Shown here piece after piece: positions 50,343 through 58,905 of a stretch of 64,000 nucleotides of DNA (position 1 is its first letter; each line of letters starts with the position of its first letter). Source of the stretch: Xaviernesmea rhizosphaerae (lineage in GTDB: Bacteria > Pseudomonadota > Alphaproteobacteria > Rhizobiales > Rhizobiaceae); the NCBI RefSeq assembly GCF_001938945.1, contig NZ_MKIO01000048.1, forward strand, positions 1-64,000. Reading direction: 5' to 3'. A model generated the notes under the pieces. The model had not been told where the DNA came from and searched no databases. It saw only the letters and a list, made by a program, of their open reading frames with translations. Made by a program: the position numbers and the translations under genes.

Positions 50343-51521
50343 TCAGATTCCGGGCAGGGAGAAGCGCGCCAAACGGTCCTCGAGCGTCTCGATCGCGCTG
50401 ACGGGGGCATTGGCGAAGGCGAAGCGCAGATAGGCCTCCTGGACCGCGCCGAAGACATCGCCCGCGACCGTCAGCACGCCCCCGATGCGGCCGAGCTTTT
50501 CCGCCACGAAGCTGGAGGCGATATCGGGGTAGGGATGGCGGACATAGGCGAAATAGGCGCCGATCGACACGATCTCCCAATCCTCCAGCCCATCGAGCGT
50601 CTGGCGCATGGCGACGCTGCGCCGCGCGATCTCGCGCCGGTTTTCCTCCTGCCAGGGCTTGAGATCCGGCAGCACCGCCGCCAGCGCGATCTGTGCCGCG
50701 CGCGGCGCGCAGATCTGCAGATTGTCCATCACCTTCTCGATCTGGGCCAGCGCATGCACGCCGGCCGTGATCGCGCCCAGCCGGTGGCCGGGGATGCAGC
50801 AGGATTTCGAGAAGCTGTAGAGGCCGATCAGATGGTTCTGCCAGCCGGGCTGGCGCAGCAGCAGGTGTGGTGCGCCATGGCCCTCCGGCAGGAAATCGCG
50901 ATAGGTCTCGTCGAGAATCAGCCAGATGCGCTTGCGTCGGCAGAGGTGGAAGATCGCCAGCAGCAGATCCGGCGGATAGATCGCGCCGGTCGGATTGTTG
51001 GGCGAGACCAGCGCCAGCGCGCGCACGCCGGGCCGGATCGCCTGTTCCAGCGCTTCGAGATCCGGCAGGAAGCCATAGGCGGCATCGCTCGGCACCAGAT
51101 CCACCTGCAGGCCGAGCATGGCCAGCGTCGACTGATGGTTGAAGTAATAGGGATTGGTCATCAGCATCGTTTCGCCGGGCGCAAGCAGCGCTAGCGCGCA
51201 GGCGACGAAGGCCTGGTTGCAGCCGGCGGTGATCTGAATGTTCTGAGCGCCGATATCGGCCCCATAGATGGCGCAGATCTCAGCCGCGTAAACGCTGCGC
51301 AAGGCCAGTTCGCCGGCAATCGGCCCGTAGCCGGCTGCCTTGGGCGAGGCCGCGGCCTGGCCGAGCGCGGTGAGAAGGGCTGCCGGCGGGGCAAAGCCGG
51401 GCGCGGCCTGGCTCATATCCAGAAGCGGCCCCTGCGCCCCGTCATAGGCGCGCGCCCAGGCGCCGATCTGCGGGATCGGCGGGGCAGGGAGATCGGCAAC
51501 GAGTGGATTGAACTTCAGCAT
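50343..51521 (-). CDS. Class I/II pyridoxal-phosphate aminotransferase
   Basis: The 392-residue protein is a fold type I aminotransferase. SPNNPTGAIY is the conserved Asn-Pro motif, LILDETYRDF contains the Asp that contacts the cofactor ring, YSFSKSCCIPGHRLG contains the Lys that binds PLP, and YLRFAFAN near the end has the substrate-carboxylate Arg. The substrate is probably an amino acid but cannot be specified. The ATG at 51521 lacks a strong ribosome site. It is transcribed toward the 50-residue protein gene, separated by the terminator. Confidence 0.9.
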   Translation of the reverse strand: MLKFNPLVADLPAPPIPQIGAWARAYDGAQGPLLDMSQAAPGFAPPAALLTALGQAAASPKAAGYGPIAGELALRSVYAAEICAIYGADIGAQNIQITAGCNQAFVACALALLAPGETMLMTNPYYFNHQSTLAMLGLQVDLVPSDAAYGFLPDLEALEQAIRPGVRALALVSPNNPTGAIYPPDLLLAIFHLCRRKRIWLILDETYRDFLPEGHGAPHLLLRQPGWQNHLIGLYSFSKSCCIPGHRLGAITAGVHALAQIEKVMDNLQICAPRAAQIALAAVLPDLKPWQEENRREIARRSVAMRQTLDGLEDWEIVSIGAYFAYVRHPYPDIASSFVAEKLGRIGGVLTVAGDVFGAVQEAYLRFAFANAPVSAIETLEDRLARFSLPGI

Positions 51522-51831
51522 GGGGCAGCGGACTTTCGGACAGCGAAACAGGCGGGCCCGCCAAGGGCGGGGCCGGGCGCAACAGAGCGGCACGACCCCG
51601 GCAGAAAAATGGCGGGGCAGAGCATGGCGGGGACGTTATCGCAGCCGCGAGAAAATCCTATGGCCGATCACGCCGATTCAGCAGAAATTTGCGGCCGCGC
51701 TCCGCTTTAACCCAGGGCGCATGGCCTGAGGTCCGGAGCACGGCCTGGGCGCTGAACCAGTTCCGCCGGCGTGGCGTAGACGGAAGGCGCGGGCGACCAG
51801 GCTCGCGCCCGCTTTCCCGCAGGAGAAGAGC
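51522..51831. other. Divergent intergenic region, no gene seen
   Basis: The 310 bases between the aminotransferase (minus) and the DUF3833 gene (plus) contain no convincing frame, repeat or promoter consensus. A GC-rich imperfect hairpin lies near 51788-51811, just before the ribosome site of the DUF3833 gene. Confidence 0.4.
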
Positions 51832-52422
51832 ATGACCCTCCACCTTTATCGCCCGCTCCAGCGCCTCGCGCGGGCAGCCCGCCTGTCCATTGGCCTGTCG
51901 ATGGGCCTGTTCGTGGGCCTTTGCATCGGCCTCACCGCGTCGGCGGCTCATGCTGATGACCGCAGGATGGCCTATGACCGCACGATGATGGAAACCTTCT
52001 TTGCCGGGCGCACGCAGGCGAGCGGCACGTTCCACGCCATTAACGGGCTCACCCGCAAGCTGACGATCACGCTGCAGGGCCGGGTAATGCGCGATGGCCT
52101 GATCCTGCGCGAGGACATTGCCTATGACGATGGCGAGCGCCAGACGAAGACCTGGCATTTCCGCCGCACCGGGCCCGACACCTATCGCGGCACGCGAGAG
52201 GATGTGAAAGGCTATGCGACGGTGAGGGTCACCGGGCGTGTGGCCCGTTTCAGCTACGATGTCGACCTTGATCCCGGCCAGAAGGAGGCGATCTACCGCT
52301 TCTACGACCGGCTGGAAATGGCACCGGACGGCCGCTCGCTGGTCAACACCGCCACGGTGTTCAAGGCGCTGTTCCCCGTGGCACGGGTGAAGATCGATTT
52401 CACCAAGGGGGCAGGGCGTTAG
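51832..52422 (+). CDS. DUF3833 family protein, probably exported
   Basis: The 196-residue protein starts with a long signal-like hydrophobic segment (LSIGLSMGLFVGLCIGLTAS, residues 18-37) ending in AAHADD, which fits a Sec cleavage site. The rest, with MMETFFAGRTQASGTFHAIN and GRVMRDGLILREDIAYDDG, matches the DUF3833 family, a lipocalin-like periplasmic fold of unknown role. There is no lipobox Cys, although many family members are lipoproteins. GGAG lies seven bases before the ATG. Confidence 0.85.
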   Translation: MTLHLYRPLQRLARAARLSIGLSMGLFVGLCIGLTASAAHADDRRMAYDRTMMETFFAGRTQASGTFHAINGLTRKLTITLQGRVMRDGLILREDIAYDDGERQTKTWHFRRTGPDTYRGTREDVKGYATVRVTGRVARFSYDVDLDPGQKEAIYRFYDRLEMAPDGRSLVNTATVFKALFPVARVKIDFTKGAGR

Positions 52423-52494
52423 AACATAGGTCACGCTCGGATTTTCGCTCCGGTGCTCAAGGCGTATGGCGATTTCTCAAATTCGCCTACGACG
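52423..52494. repeat. Fragment of intergenic repeat between converging genes
   Basis: The text CTCGGATTTTCGCTCCGGTGCTC resembles the half element of family 1, followed by GGCGATTT and AAATTCGCC arms that form a hairpin just past the MOSC gene stop. It may end both converging transcripts. Confidence 0.45.
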
Positions 52495-53034
52495 CTAAAC
52501 ACGCTCCAGCGGCTGGTGCGGTCCGTTGGGAAGGATCACGTCGACCCGGTCGCCCTTATGCACCGTGCCGCCCTTGAGCACCACTGCCATGATGCCGGCC
52601 TTTCGGACCGGCTGGCCTGTTGCGTCCAGAGGCAGCACCGCCTTGAGCAAGCCGCTGCGAAAGGCTTCGATCTGGGCGCAGGGATTGCGCAGCCCGGTCA
52701 CGCGCAGCGCCACCTCAGGCCCGATGCGCAGAACGGTGTCGCGCGGCAGATCGAGAAGCGCGATCCCCTCGGTCAGCACGTTCTCGCCAAGACCGCCAGG
52801 CTGGATGGAGAAGCCCTGCGCGGCCAGTTCGTCCAGAAGCTCGCAATGGATCAGGTGAACCTGCCGCAGATTGGGCTGGCTTGGATCCACCGCCACGCGC
52901 GAACGATGCTTGACCGTGACGCCGGCATGCGCATCGCCACGAATGCCGAAATTCTCGATGATCTCAACCCTCTCGACTGGCACCTTGGAAAAGCCGTGAG
53001 CGGGATTGACGGCAAGCGAGACGACTGAGGGCAT
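52495..53034 (-). CDS. MOSC domain protein
   Basis: The 179-residue protein is a single MOSC domain (molybdenum cofactor sulfurase C-terminal family). FGIRGDAHAG and VHLIHCELLDELA are family marks, PGGLGENVLTEGIALLDLP carries the GENV motif, and RNPCAQIEAF contains the conserved Cys. Stand-alone MOSC proteins bind molybdenum cofactor or handle sulfur, and some confer resistance to modified purines. The substrate is unknown. The MobA-like gene at 4937-5587 is too distant to link. Confidence 0.9.
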   Translation of the reverse strand: MPSVVSLAVNPAHGFSKVPVERVEIIENFGIRGDAHAGVTVKHRSRVAVDPSQPNLRQVHLIHCELLDELAAQGFSIQPGGLGENVLTEGIALLDLPRDTVLRIGPEVALRVTGLRNPCAQIEAFRSGLLKAVLPLDATGQPVRKAGIMAVVLKGGTVHKGDRVDVILPNGPHQPLERV

Positions 53035-53161
53035 GGTTTGGTCCGGGCATGGCGAGGTGGTAAGCGGGGAGGAGCGCGGATCATTCCACAGTCCGCGCTC
53101 GCGCGCAAATGGTGGTCGCGCGTGGCTCTAAAGCCCAATCAGATCGGCGCGTCCCAGGCAT

Positions 53162-53256
53162 TGGCGCGAAGACCGGGAAGCGGTTTTCGGAAAAAATCCG
53201 ACACGAAAACAGAAAGCGGAGCATCAAGCTGCCGATCATGTGCAGCCGGATGCTCC
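53162..53256 (+). repeat. Intergenic palindromic repeat, family 1 (full copy)
   Basis: The left half has GGGAAGCGGTTTTCGGAAAAA followed by ATCCGAC and the right half is GGAGCATCAAGCTG...GATGCTCC, in the same order as at 46926-47025. It lies between the MOSC gene and the 3' end of the RTX protease gene. Confidence 0.7.
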
Positions 53257-53351
53257 GCGCCTCCCGCTTCATCAGTCTCCGCTCGCCAAAGGCGGCCGGG
53301 GACAATCAGGGAGCATTACGGCGACGCCAGACCGTGGGAGCTTTCCTCGAC

Positions 53352-55877
53352 TTAAAGGACAAAGAAGTCGTCCGCATTTACCGTGCCATGGCCCGCGATC
53401 TTGGCGAAGAGCACCGCGCCGCCCTTGCCGGATCCATCGGCATCGTAGAACAGGTCGCCCGTCTTGGTGTTGTAGACGATACGGTCACTCGCATCCTTGG
53501 CCGCGCCCTTGCTGTTGGCGGCGAAGGCAGCGTCGGACAGCACGCCCTTGCTGAGCGTCTTGAAGATGGTCTTGTCCAGCACGATCCAGTCGAGACCGCT
53601 CTTGAAGTCGGTGATGGTATCCACGTTCTTCTTCGCATCCAGCTTGGTCACGAAGGCAAAATAGTCCGTGCCGCCGCCGCCGGTGAGCACATCCTGGCCC
53701 AGGTCGCCACTGAGCCAGTCATCGCCGCCCTTGCCGTCGAGCTTGTCGTTCGCCAGGCCGCCAAAGAGATCATCGTCGCCCTGGGTGCCGACGAGCACAT
53801 AGCCACCCTTCTTGTCAGCCATGGCCAGCTTTGCAGTGGCGGTGGCCGTGCCACCCTCCCCATCGTACAGTGTATAGGTGAAGGATGCCGGGCCGACATA
53901 GCCCTTCTTAGGCGTGAAATAGACGTCGCCGCCCTTGAGCTCCACCTTGCCATTCTTGGCGTTGCCGACCGCGACAATGCTCAGGCTCTGTTGGGTCTCG
54001 GGGTCGCCGTCCTCGTCATTGTAAAGGAGCGTCGCTGCGGCAATCTTGTAGGTCTTCCACCCAGGAGCGATCTTCAGACCGACATCATCGCGCGCGACAG
54101 GCGCGCCATTGACTGCACCAACGTTCAGCGACACTTCGACCGCGTTAGAGCCCCTTGCGCCATCGAAGGCATAATAGGTGAAGCTGTCGCTGCCGTTATA
54201 ATTGGCGACAGGCGTGTAGATGAAGCTGCCATCCTCATAGAGCATCAGCGTGCCATGCTCCGGACCGGTGAGAAGCTGTGCAACCAGCGGATCGCCATCG
54301 ACATCGCCGTCCCCGGCCAGAACGCCCTTGGCGGCATCGACAGTTAGCGCAACATTCTCGACCGCCGCATAGGGACCATCGTCATCGGCGACGGGGGCGT
54401 CGTTGCCAGCATCAACATTCAGCGACACCGTGATCGGGGCAGAGACGAGCGTGCCATCGAATGCCTGATAGACAAAACTGTCGCGGCCATTGTAGTTAGC
54501 AACAGGCGTATAGACGAAGCTGCCATCCGCGTTCAGCATCAACGTGCCATGGTCCGGGCCGGTGACAAGCTGGGCCACCAGCGGATCACCATCGACATCG
54601 CTGTCCCCGGCCAGAACGCCGTTCGCGGCATTGACGACGAGCGTGACATCCTCGACGCCCGCATAGGGGCCGTCGGTATCTGCAATGGGCGCGTTAAGAA
54701 AGGTTTGAGTACCGAACTGGATGATTTCGATCGATGAAAGGTAATCGGTCTCGCCTGTGGCGAGATTCGTGACAACCTGCTCACCTCCGGCTTCACCGCT
54801 GATCATATAATATGACTCGAGGCCAGCAAAGATCGCACGATCCTGGCCGTCGCCGCCATCGAGCACATTGCTCCCCCTTCCTCCGATCAGGATATCGTTG
54901 CCTTCACCCGCATGGATCTCATCATTCCCGGCATCGCCATCGAGTCGATTGTCCTGCTCGTTTCCGTAAATTTTATCGGAGCCCACCCCACCCACGGCAT
55001 TTTCAATGACGACGCCGTTGGCGATCGTGTATCCGCCGCTCACGCCGCTGATCCATGAGACATGACCCCCGGCATAAGGTCCGACAAGATCGGCATCGCG
55101 CAGGTCGATGACGGAATTCTTCGTTGATCCGGCATTTCCGATCGTATCTTCGCCGCCGGCATCCCAGATGCACACCCAACCCGTTCCCGCGGCGTTGTAC
55201 TGCGGTAGCTGATAGACGTCGGCATTGGTTCGTGTCGACGTGTTGACGCCGTAGATTTTCTGCAAGGCAGCGATATCAAGCGCCATCAATCCTGAGGCAT
55301 AGCCGTAATCCAGCTCAATTCCGAGCTCCTCCACCGTCCAGCCGGGATTGTAGGACATATTCGTCCAGATCTGCTGGTTCATAGCGTAGTCGCCATAATC
55401 CCGAAAGGCGTTGCCATATTCGACACCCGGAAAGGTCTGCGCACCGTCGTGAGGATGGGACAGGCCCACGGCGTGGGAAAGTTCATGGACGATCGTCGAA
55501 AAGCCCATCCCACCGACCGTCAGGTTCCACCAGGAAGCATTCTCGGTATTATACCGTCCTTCAGAACCATATGCCCAGGGATAGTAATGATCGGCGAGGG
55601 TCGTCACATTGGACGTGTCGTTCCAGGTCGAGCTCGTTGCCTCATACTCCGTCAACATCGCAGGCCCATCTGAAACCGCAACAAAGTCGAGACCGCAGAC
55701 GCTCTCAAATTGGGAAAAGGCGGTCTCGAACGCTTTGATCTCGTTGGCAGACCAAGATTGGCCCTCGGTTTGACCGAACGTGTAAGTGACCGGCCCAACC
55801 CAGCAGCTGCCTTGGATAAGAGAGTCGAGATAAGGGCTTCCGTAGCCGCTCCCCGGGATCGTCGCCGTGGTAAACAT
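53352..55877 (-). CDS. RTX-type M10 metalloprotease with tandem cadherin-like modules
   Basis: The 841-residue protein is a serralysin-like protease. HELSHAVGLSHP (residues 131-142) fits HExxHxxGxxH, and NMSYN (173-177) is the Met-turn. RTX glycine-rich calcium repeats follow (about 299-345), then two nearly identical 98-residue modules (403-500 and 501-598) of cadherin/Big_9 type, a third less similar one (about 599-690), a second RTX block (about 697-740) and a C-terminal type I secretion signal ending DDFFVL. There is no Sec signal, as expected for type I secretion, yet no secretion ABC or adaptor gene is nearby. The start at 55877 follows AGGACGAGGGG; an ATG at 55919 lacks a site. Confidence 0.88.
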   Translation of the reverse strand: MFTTATIPGSGYGSPYLDSLIQGSCWVGPVTYTFGQTEGQSWSANEIKAFETAFSQFESVCGLDFVAVSDGPAMLTEYEATSSTWNDTSNVTTLADHYYPWAYGSEGRYNTENASWWNLTVGGMGFSTIVHELSHAVGLSHPHDGAQTFPGVEYGNAFRDYGDYAMNQQIWTNMSYNPGWTVEELGIELDYGYASGLMALDIAALQKIYGVNTSTRTNADVYQLPQYNAAGTGWVCIWDAGGEDTIGNAGSTKNSVIDLRDADLVGPYAGGHVSWISGVSGGYTIANGVVIENAVGGVGSDKIYGNEQDNRLDGDAGNDEIHAGEGNDILIGGRGSNVLDGGDGQDRAIFAGLESYYMISGEAGGEQVVTNLATGETDYLSSIEIIQFGTQTFLNAPIADTDGPYAGVEDVTLVVNAANGVLAGDSDVDGDPLVAQLVTGPDHGTLMLNADGSFVYTPVANYNGRDSFVYQAFDGTLVSAPITVSLNVDAGNDAPVADDDGPYAAVENVALTVDAAKGVLAGDGDVDGDPLVAQLLTGPEHGTLMLYEDGSFIYTPVANYNGSDSFTYYAFDGARGSNAVEVSLNVGAVNGAPVARDDVGLKIAPGWKTYKIAAATLLYNDEDGDPETQQSLSIVAVGNAKNGKVELKGGDVYFTPKKGYVGPASFTYTLYDGEGGTATATAKLAMADKKGGYVLVGTQGDDDLFGGLANDKLDGKGGDDWLSGDLGQDVLTGGGGTDYFAFVTKLDAKKNVDTITDFKSGLDWIVLDKTIFKTLSKGVLSDAAFAANSKGAAKDASDRIVYNTKTGDLFYDADGSGKGGAVLFAKIAGHGTVNADDFFVL
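54084..54671 (-). repeat. Two 294-bp tandem repeats inside the RTX protease gene
   Basis: The copies (54378-54671 and 54084-54377) encode 98-residue modules with the same landmarks: GVLAGDxDVDGDPLVAQL, TGPxHGTLML, DGSFxYTPVANYNG and an AFDG turn. High nucleotide similarity shows a recent duplication and possible module-number variation between strains. Confidence 0.85.
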
Positions 55878-55964
55878 ATGCCCCTCGTCCTTCTGCCCCT
55901 GTTTCACGCCATGTGTCATCGATCATCAGGCGGAGGCAGCACCGGCCTTCCGCGCAAACGCTTA

Positions 55965-56060
55965 AGCATCGGAGTGAAAGTCATCCTCAGTCCGATGAGC
56001 TAAAACTTTTTTGCATCGGATTTTCCCGAAAGCTGATGCAACTTCCCGGTTCTATGCTTA
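55965..56060 (-). repeat. Intergenic palindromic repeat, family 1 (copy upstream of RTX gene)
   Basis: On the minus strand it reads ...GGAAAATCCGATGCAAAAAA followed by CATCGGACTGAGG and CACTCCGATGCTT, matching the second half of the best copy. It starts about 88 bases upstream of the RTX protease gene, in the region where its promoter should be. Confidence 0.65.
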
Positions 56061-56385
56061 CGGGAACGCCATTCGGCAGGCTTCGAAGGAATAACCCTCC
56101 ACCATGCTCCATCGGCCGCATCCTGTCGTTGAACGTCCCTTTCATGCTCATCGAGCGCATAATACGTCGCCATAGAAGGACAAAAGCAGTGCGCGCTTCA
56201 AAGCACAACCTATTCGTGCCTTAACCGCAAGACGATCCTCACACCGCGCGCCCGCAAGCGGCCTTCATAAAAATTCGCTGATAAAATCAGTAATTGTATT
56301 TCATGCCACAATCAATCGCAAAACATTGAGTTGGACGCATTGATGGCGCCAGCAATGCGACGATATTGCTTTTCCCAAAGCTCCA

Positions 56386-56486
56386 GAGCGTCGGACCGAA
56401 AAGCGTGAACCGGCTTTTGGAAAAATCTGCTGTAAAAACAGCAATCTAGAGCATCGGACCGAGTACTGTTTTCAGTCCGACACTCC
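56386..56486 (+). repeat. Intergenic palindromic repeat, family 1 (full copy near liv terminator)
   Basis: GAGCGTCGGACCGAAAAGCG starts the left half, then TGGAAAAATCTGCTG, and GAGCATCGGACCG...CAGTCCGACACTCC forms the right half. It lies 27 bases before the terminator of the liv operon. The stretch 55878-56566 otherwise holds no gene. Confidence 0.75.
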
Positions 56487-56512
56487 AAACCAACATTGCG
56501 CGCATCGACATG

Positions 56513-56540
56513 AAAAAGCCCGGCGCTTGCGCACCGGGCT
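56513..56540 (-). terminator. Rho-independent terminator of the liv operon
   Basis: Minus strand: AGCCCGG, an inner GCGC pairing, CCGGGCT and then TTTTC. It lies 27 bases after the livJ stop, at the end of the liv operon. Confidence 0.85.
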
Positions 56541-56566
56541 CCTCGTCATCGCCAATGAGGCAATGA

Positions 56567-57685
56567 TTACATCTGCTGGAAGTAGCTGTACTTGCCGTCG
56601 GGGCCCTTCTTCCACTCGTACATGACGTAGCCGGGAAGCTTGGGGTCGCCCTTTTCGTCGAAGGACATCTCGCCGAGAACCGTCTTGAACGGGCCCTTGG
56701 CCTTCATCGCGGCAGCCACCTTTTCGGCGTCGAGCGACCCTGAGGCCTTGGCGGCTTCGGCGATCGACTGCAGGGCGGCGTAGGAGTAGAGCGTGTAGGC
56801 TTCGGGGTTGAAGCCTGCGGCCTTGAACTTCTCGACCAGCTCCTTGTTTTCCGGGCGCAGCGTCGGGTCGGGGCCGAAGGTGTTCAGCGTGCCTGCGACG
56901 GCGTCGCCGGCGATCGAGGCCAGTTCGTTGGAGACGATGCCGTCACCGGAAACGAGCGTGGCCTTCAGGCCCTGCTCGGCCGACTGGCGGATGATCAGGC
57001 CGGCTTCCGTGTGCAGGCCGCCCCAGTAGATGATGGAGACGCCGGCCTGCTTCATCTTGGCGATCAGCGCCGAGAAGTCCTTGTCGCCAGTGTTGACGCC
57101 TTCATACATCACTTCCTTGACGCCGGCGGCGTTCATCGCCTTCTTGGTCTCGTCTGCGAGGCCCTGGCCGTAAGGCGTCTTGTCGTGGATGACGGCGATC
57201 TTGGCGTCCTTGAACTTGTCCGCCAGATACTTGCCGGCGACGCCGCCCTGCTGGTCGTCACGGCCGCAGGTGCGGAAGGTGTTCCACAGGCCGCGCTCGG
57301 TGAACTTGGGGTTGGTGGCGGCCGGCGTGATTTCCAAGATGCCGCTTTCGGCATAGACTTCGGAAGCCGGGATCGAAACGCCCGAATTGAAGTGGCCGAT
57401 CACGAACTTGACGCCATCTGCGGCAAACTTGTTGGCGACCGAAATGCCCTGCTTCGGGTCGGAGACGTCGTCGCCGAGCACGATCTTGATCTTCTCGCCA
57501 TTGATGCCGCCGGCGGCGTTAATGTCAGCGGCGGCCTGTTCCGCGCCCTTCTGGAGCTGCGCGCCGAAGGCCGCATTCGGGCCGGTCAGCGGGCCGGCAA
57601 CGCCGATGGTGACGTCCGCCCAGGCAGTGCCGCTGAAGGCCACGATGGCGCTGAAGGCCACGGCCGACAAAAGTGACTTTTTCAT
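56567..57685 (-). CDS. livJ: Branched-chain amino acid ABC transporter binding protein LivJ/BraC
   Basis: The 372-residue protein begins with a Sec signal peptide (MKKSLLSAVAFSAIVAFSGT, cleaved near AWA-DV). The mature part is a type I periplasmic fold: VTIGVAGPLTGPNAAFGAQ, AGGINGEKIKIVLGDDVSDP, VIGHFNSGVSIPASEVY and the Ser/Thr-rich pocket AATNPKFTERGLWNTFRTCG. It captures leucine, isoleucine, valine or similar amino acids for LivHMGF. It is the last gene of the liv operon and is followed by a strong terminator. A 119-base gap separates it from the DUF6867 gene, so it may also have its own promoter. Confidence 0.95.
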   Translation of the reverse strand: MKKSLLSAVAFSAIVAFSGTAWADVTIGVAGPLTGPNAAFGAQLQKGAEQAAADINAAGGINGEKIKIVLGDDVSDPKQGISVANKFAADGVKFVIGHFNSGVSIPASEVYAESGILEITPAATNPKFTERGLWNTFRTCGRDDQQGGVAGKYLADKFKDAKIAVIHDKTPYGQGLADETKKAMNAAGVKEVMYEGVNTGDKDFSALIAKMKQAGVSIIYWGGLHTEAGLIIRQSAEQGLKATLVSGDGIVSNELASIAGDAVAGTLNTFGPDPTLRPENKELVEKFKAAGFNPEAYTLYSYAALQSIAEAAKASGSLDAEKVAAAMKAKGPFKTVLGEMSFDEKGDPKLPGYVMYEWKKGPDGKYSYFQQM

Positions 57686-57804
57686 CCTGTAACTCCCAAG
57701 TGTTCGAGCGGGTCTTTTGGCAATCCGGCATTGTCCCCACTATGACGCTGCCGGAAACTTTTAAAGATCGGCAGATCCCGCAGGGTCTGCCGTCCGTTCC
57801 CTTG

Positions 57805-58149
57805 TTATTTTGCCTTCCACGAGAAGGGTGACACCTTCTCGTAGAGCCAGTAGTAGCTCGTGGTCATCTGCTGGGTTCGATAAAACCGGAAGCCGGCCGT
57901 AGAAAACAGCAAAAGAACGATCGTGTCCACGATGTAGTAGTGCAGGCTGAACATGGTTCCGCCAAACAATGCGTGATGAACGAAGCGGATCGCCAGGCCG
58001 AGCAGCGCGGTATATATCAGCACCAGGCCATAGCCCTTCCAGCTGTCGGCCACGCTCTTGCCGGTGCGCCAGGCCGTCCAGCCGCCGATGATGCATGTGA
58101 TCATCATGAACTGCGCGAAAGAGGCTTCTTCGTAGAGAATGCCCTGCAT
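57805..58149 (-). CDS. DUF6867 family membrane protein
   Basis: The 114-residue protein has about three membrane segments: FAQFMMITCIIGGWTAW (11-27), YGLVLIYTALLGLAIRFV (39-56) and YIVDTIVLLLFSTAGFRFY (72-90), with a basic C-terminus. This small protein is found between livF and the binding protein gene in Rhizobiales, as I recall, and has the DUF6867 pattern. Function is unknown; its place inside the transporter operon suggests an accessory role. AAGGAG lies eight bases before the ATG. Confidence 0.85.
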   Translation of the reverse strand: MQGILYEEASFAQFMMITCIIGGWTAWRTGKSVADSWKGYGLVLIYTALLGLAIRFVHHALFGGTMFSLHYYIVDTIVLLLFSTAGFRFYRTQQMTTSYYWLYEKVSPFSWKAK

Positions 58150-58182
58150 GAAAACCGTCTCCTTGAAAGAGCGGGCCCGGCG

Positions 58183-58905
58183 TCAGTGACGCCCGCCCTC
58201 CAGATAGGCCGCGCGCACTTCCGGGTTGGCCAGAAGCTCGCGCCCGCCGCCCGACATCGTCACCTGGCCGTTGACCATGACATAGGCCCGGTGCGACAGC
58301 TTCAGCGCGGCAAAGGCGTTCTGCTCCACCAGGAAGACGGTCAGCCCTTCGGTTTCGTTCAGCTTGCGGATCGCCTCGAAAATGCCCTTGACGATCAGGG
58401 GCGCGAGACCCAGCGACGGCTCGTCCAGCAGAAGCAACTTCGGACGCGCCATCAGCGCGCGGGCGATCGACAGCATCTGCTGCTCCCCGCCCGAAAGCGT
58501 GCCGCCGCGCTGGCTCTGGCGCTCCTTGAGGCGCGGGAAGAGCGCAAACATCTTCTCCACATCCTCGTTGAAATACTTCAGATTGTCGAGGCTCGCGCCC
58601 ATCTGCAGATTTTCATAGACCGTCATGCGCGGGAAGATGCGCCGCCCCTCGGGCGACTGGGCGATGCGCAGCCGGGCGATCTCATGCGTCGGCATGCGGG
58701 TGATGTCACGGCCCTCGAACAAAATCTGCCCGGTGCGCGCCTGCGGGCTGCCGCAGATCGTCATCATCAGCGTCGACTTGCCGGCGCCATTGGCGCCGAT
58801 CAGGCAGACGATCTCGCCCTTCTGCACCTCGACATCGACACCGGCGAGCGCGCGGATATTGCCGTAATAGGTCTCGACGGCCTTGACCTGGAGAAGCGCG
58901 GTCAT
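58183..58905 (-). CDS. livF: Branched-chain amino acid ABC transporter ATP-binding protein LivF
   Basis: The 240-residue ATPase has Walker A GANGAGKSTL, signature LSGGEQQMLSIARAL and Walker B LLLLDEPSLGL followed by Glu-containing FLVEQN in place of the H-loop His region, which is normal for LivF. The GRDITRMPTHEIARLRI segment is also typical. It forms one half of the ATPase pair with LivG. Its ATG overlaps the livG stop by four bases. Confidence 0.95.
   Translation of the reverse strand: MTALLQVKAVETYYGNIRALAGVDVEVQKGEIVCLIGANGAGKSTLMMTICGSPQARTGQILFEGRDITRMPTHEIARLRIAQSPEGRRIFPRMTVYENLQMGASLDNLKYFNEDVEKMFALFPRLKERQSQRGGTLSGGEQQMLSIARALMARPKLLLLDEPSLGLAPLIVKGIFEAIRKLNETEGLTVFLVEQNAFAALKLSHRAYVMVNGQVTMSGGGRELLANPEVRAAYLEGGRH

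Noticed and set aside
54084..54671. CRISPR-like array or satellite repeat
   Set aside because: The repeats are in-frame 294-bp coding modules of the RTX protease, with no short spacers and no cas genes.
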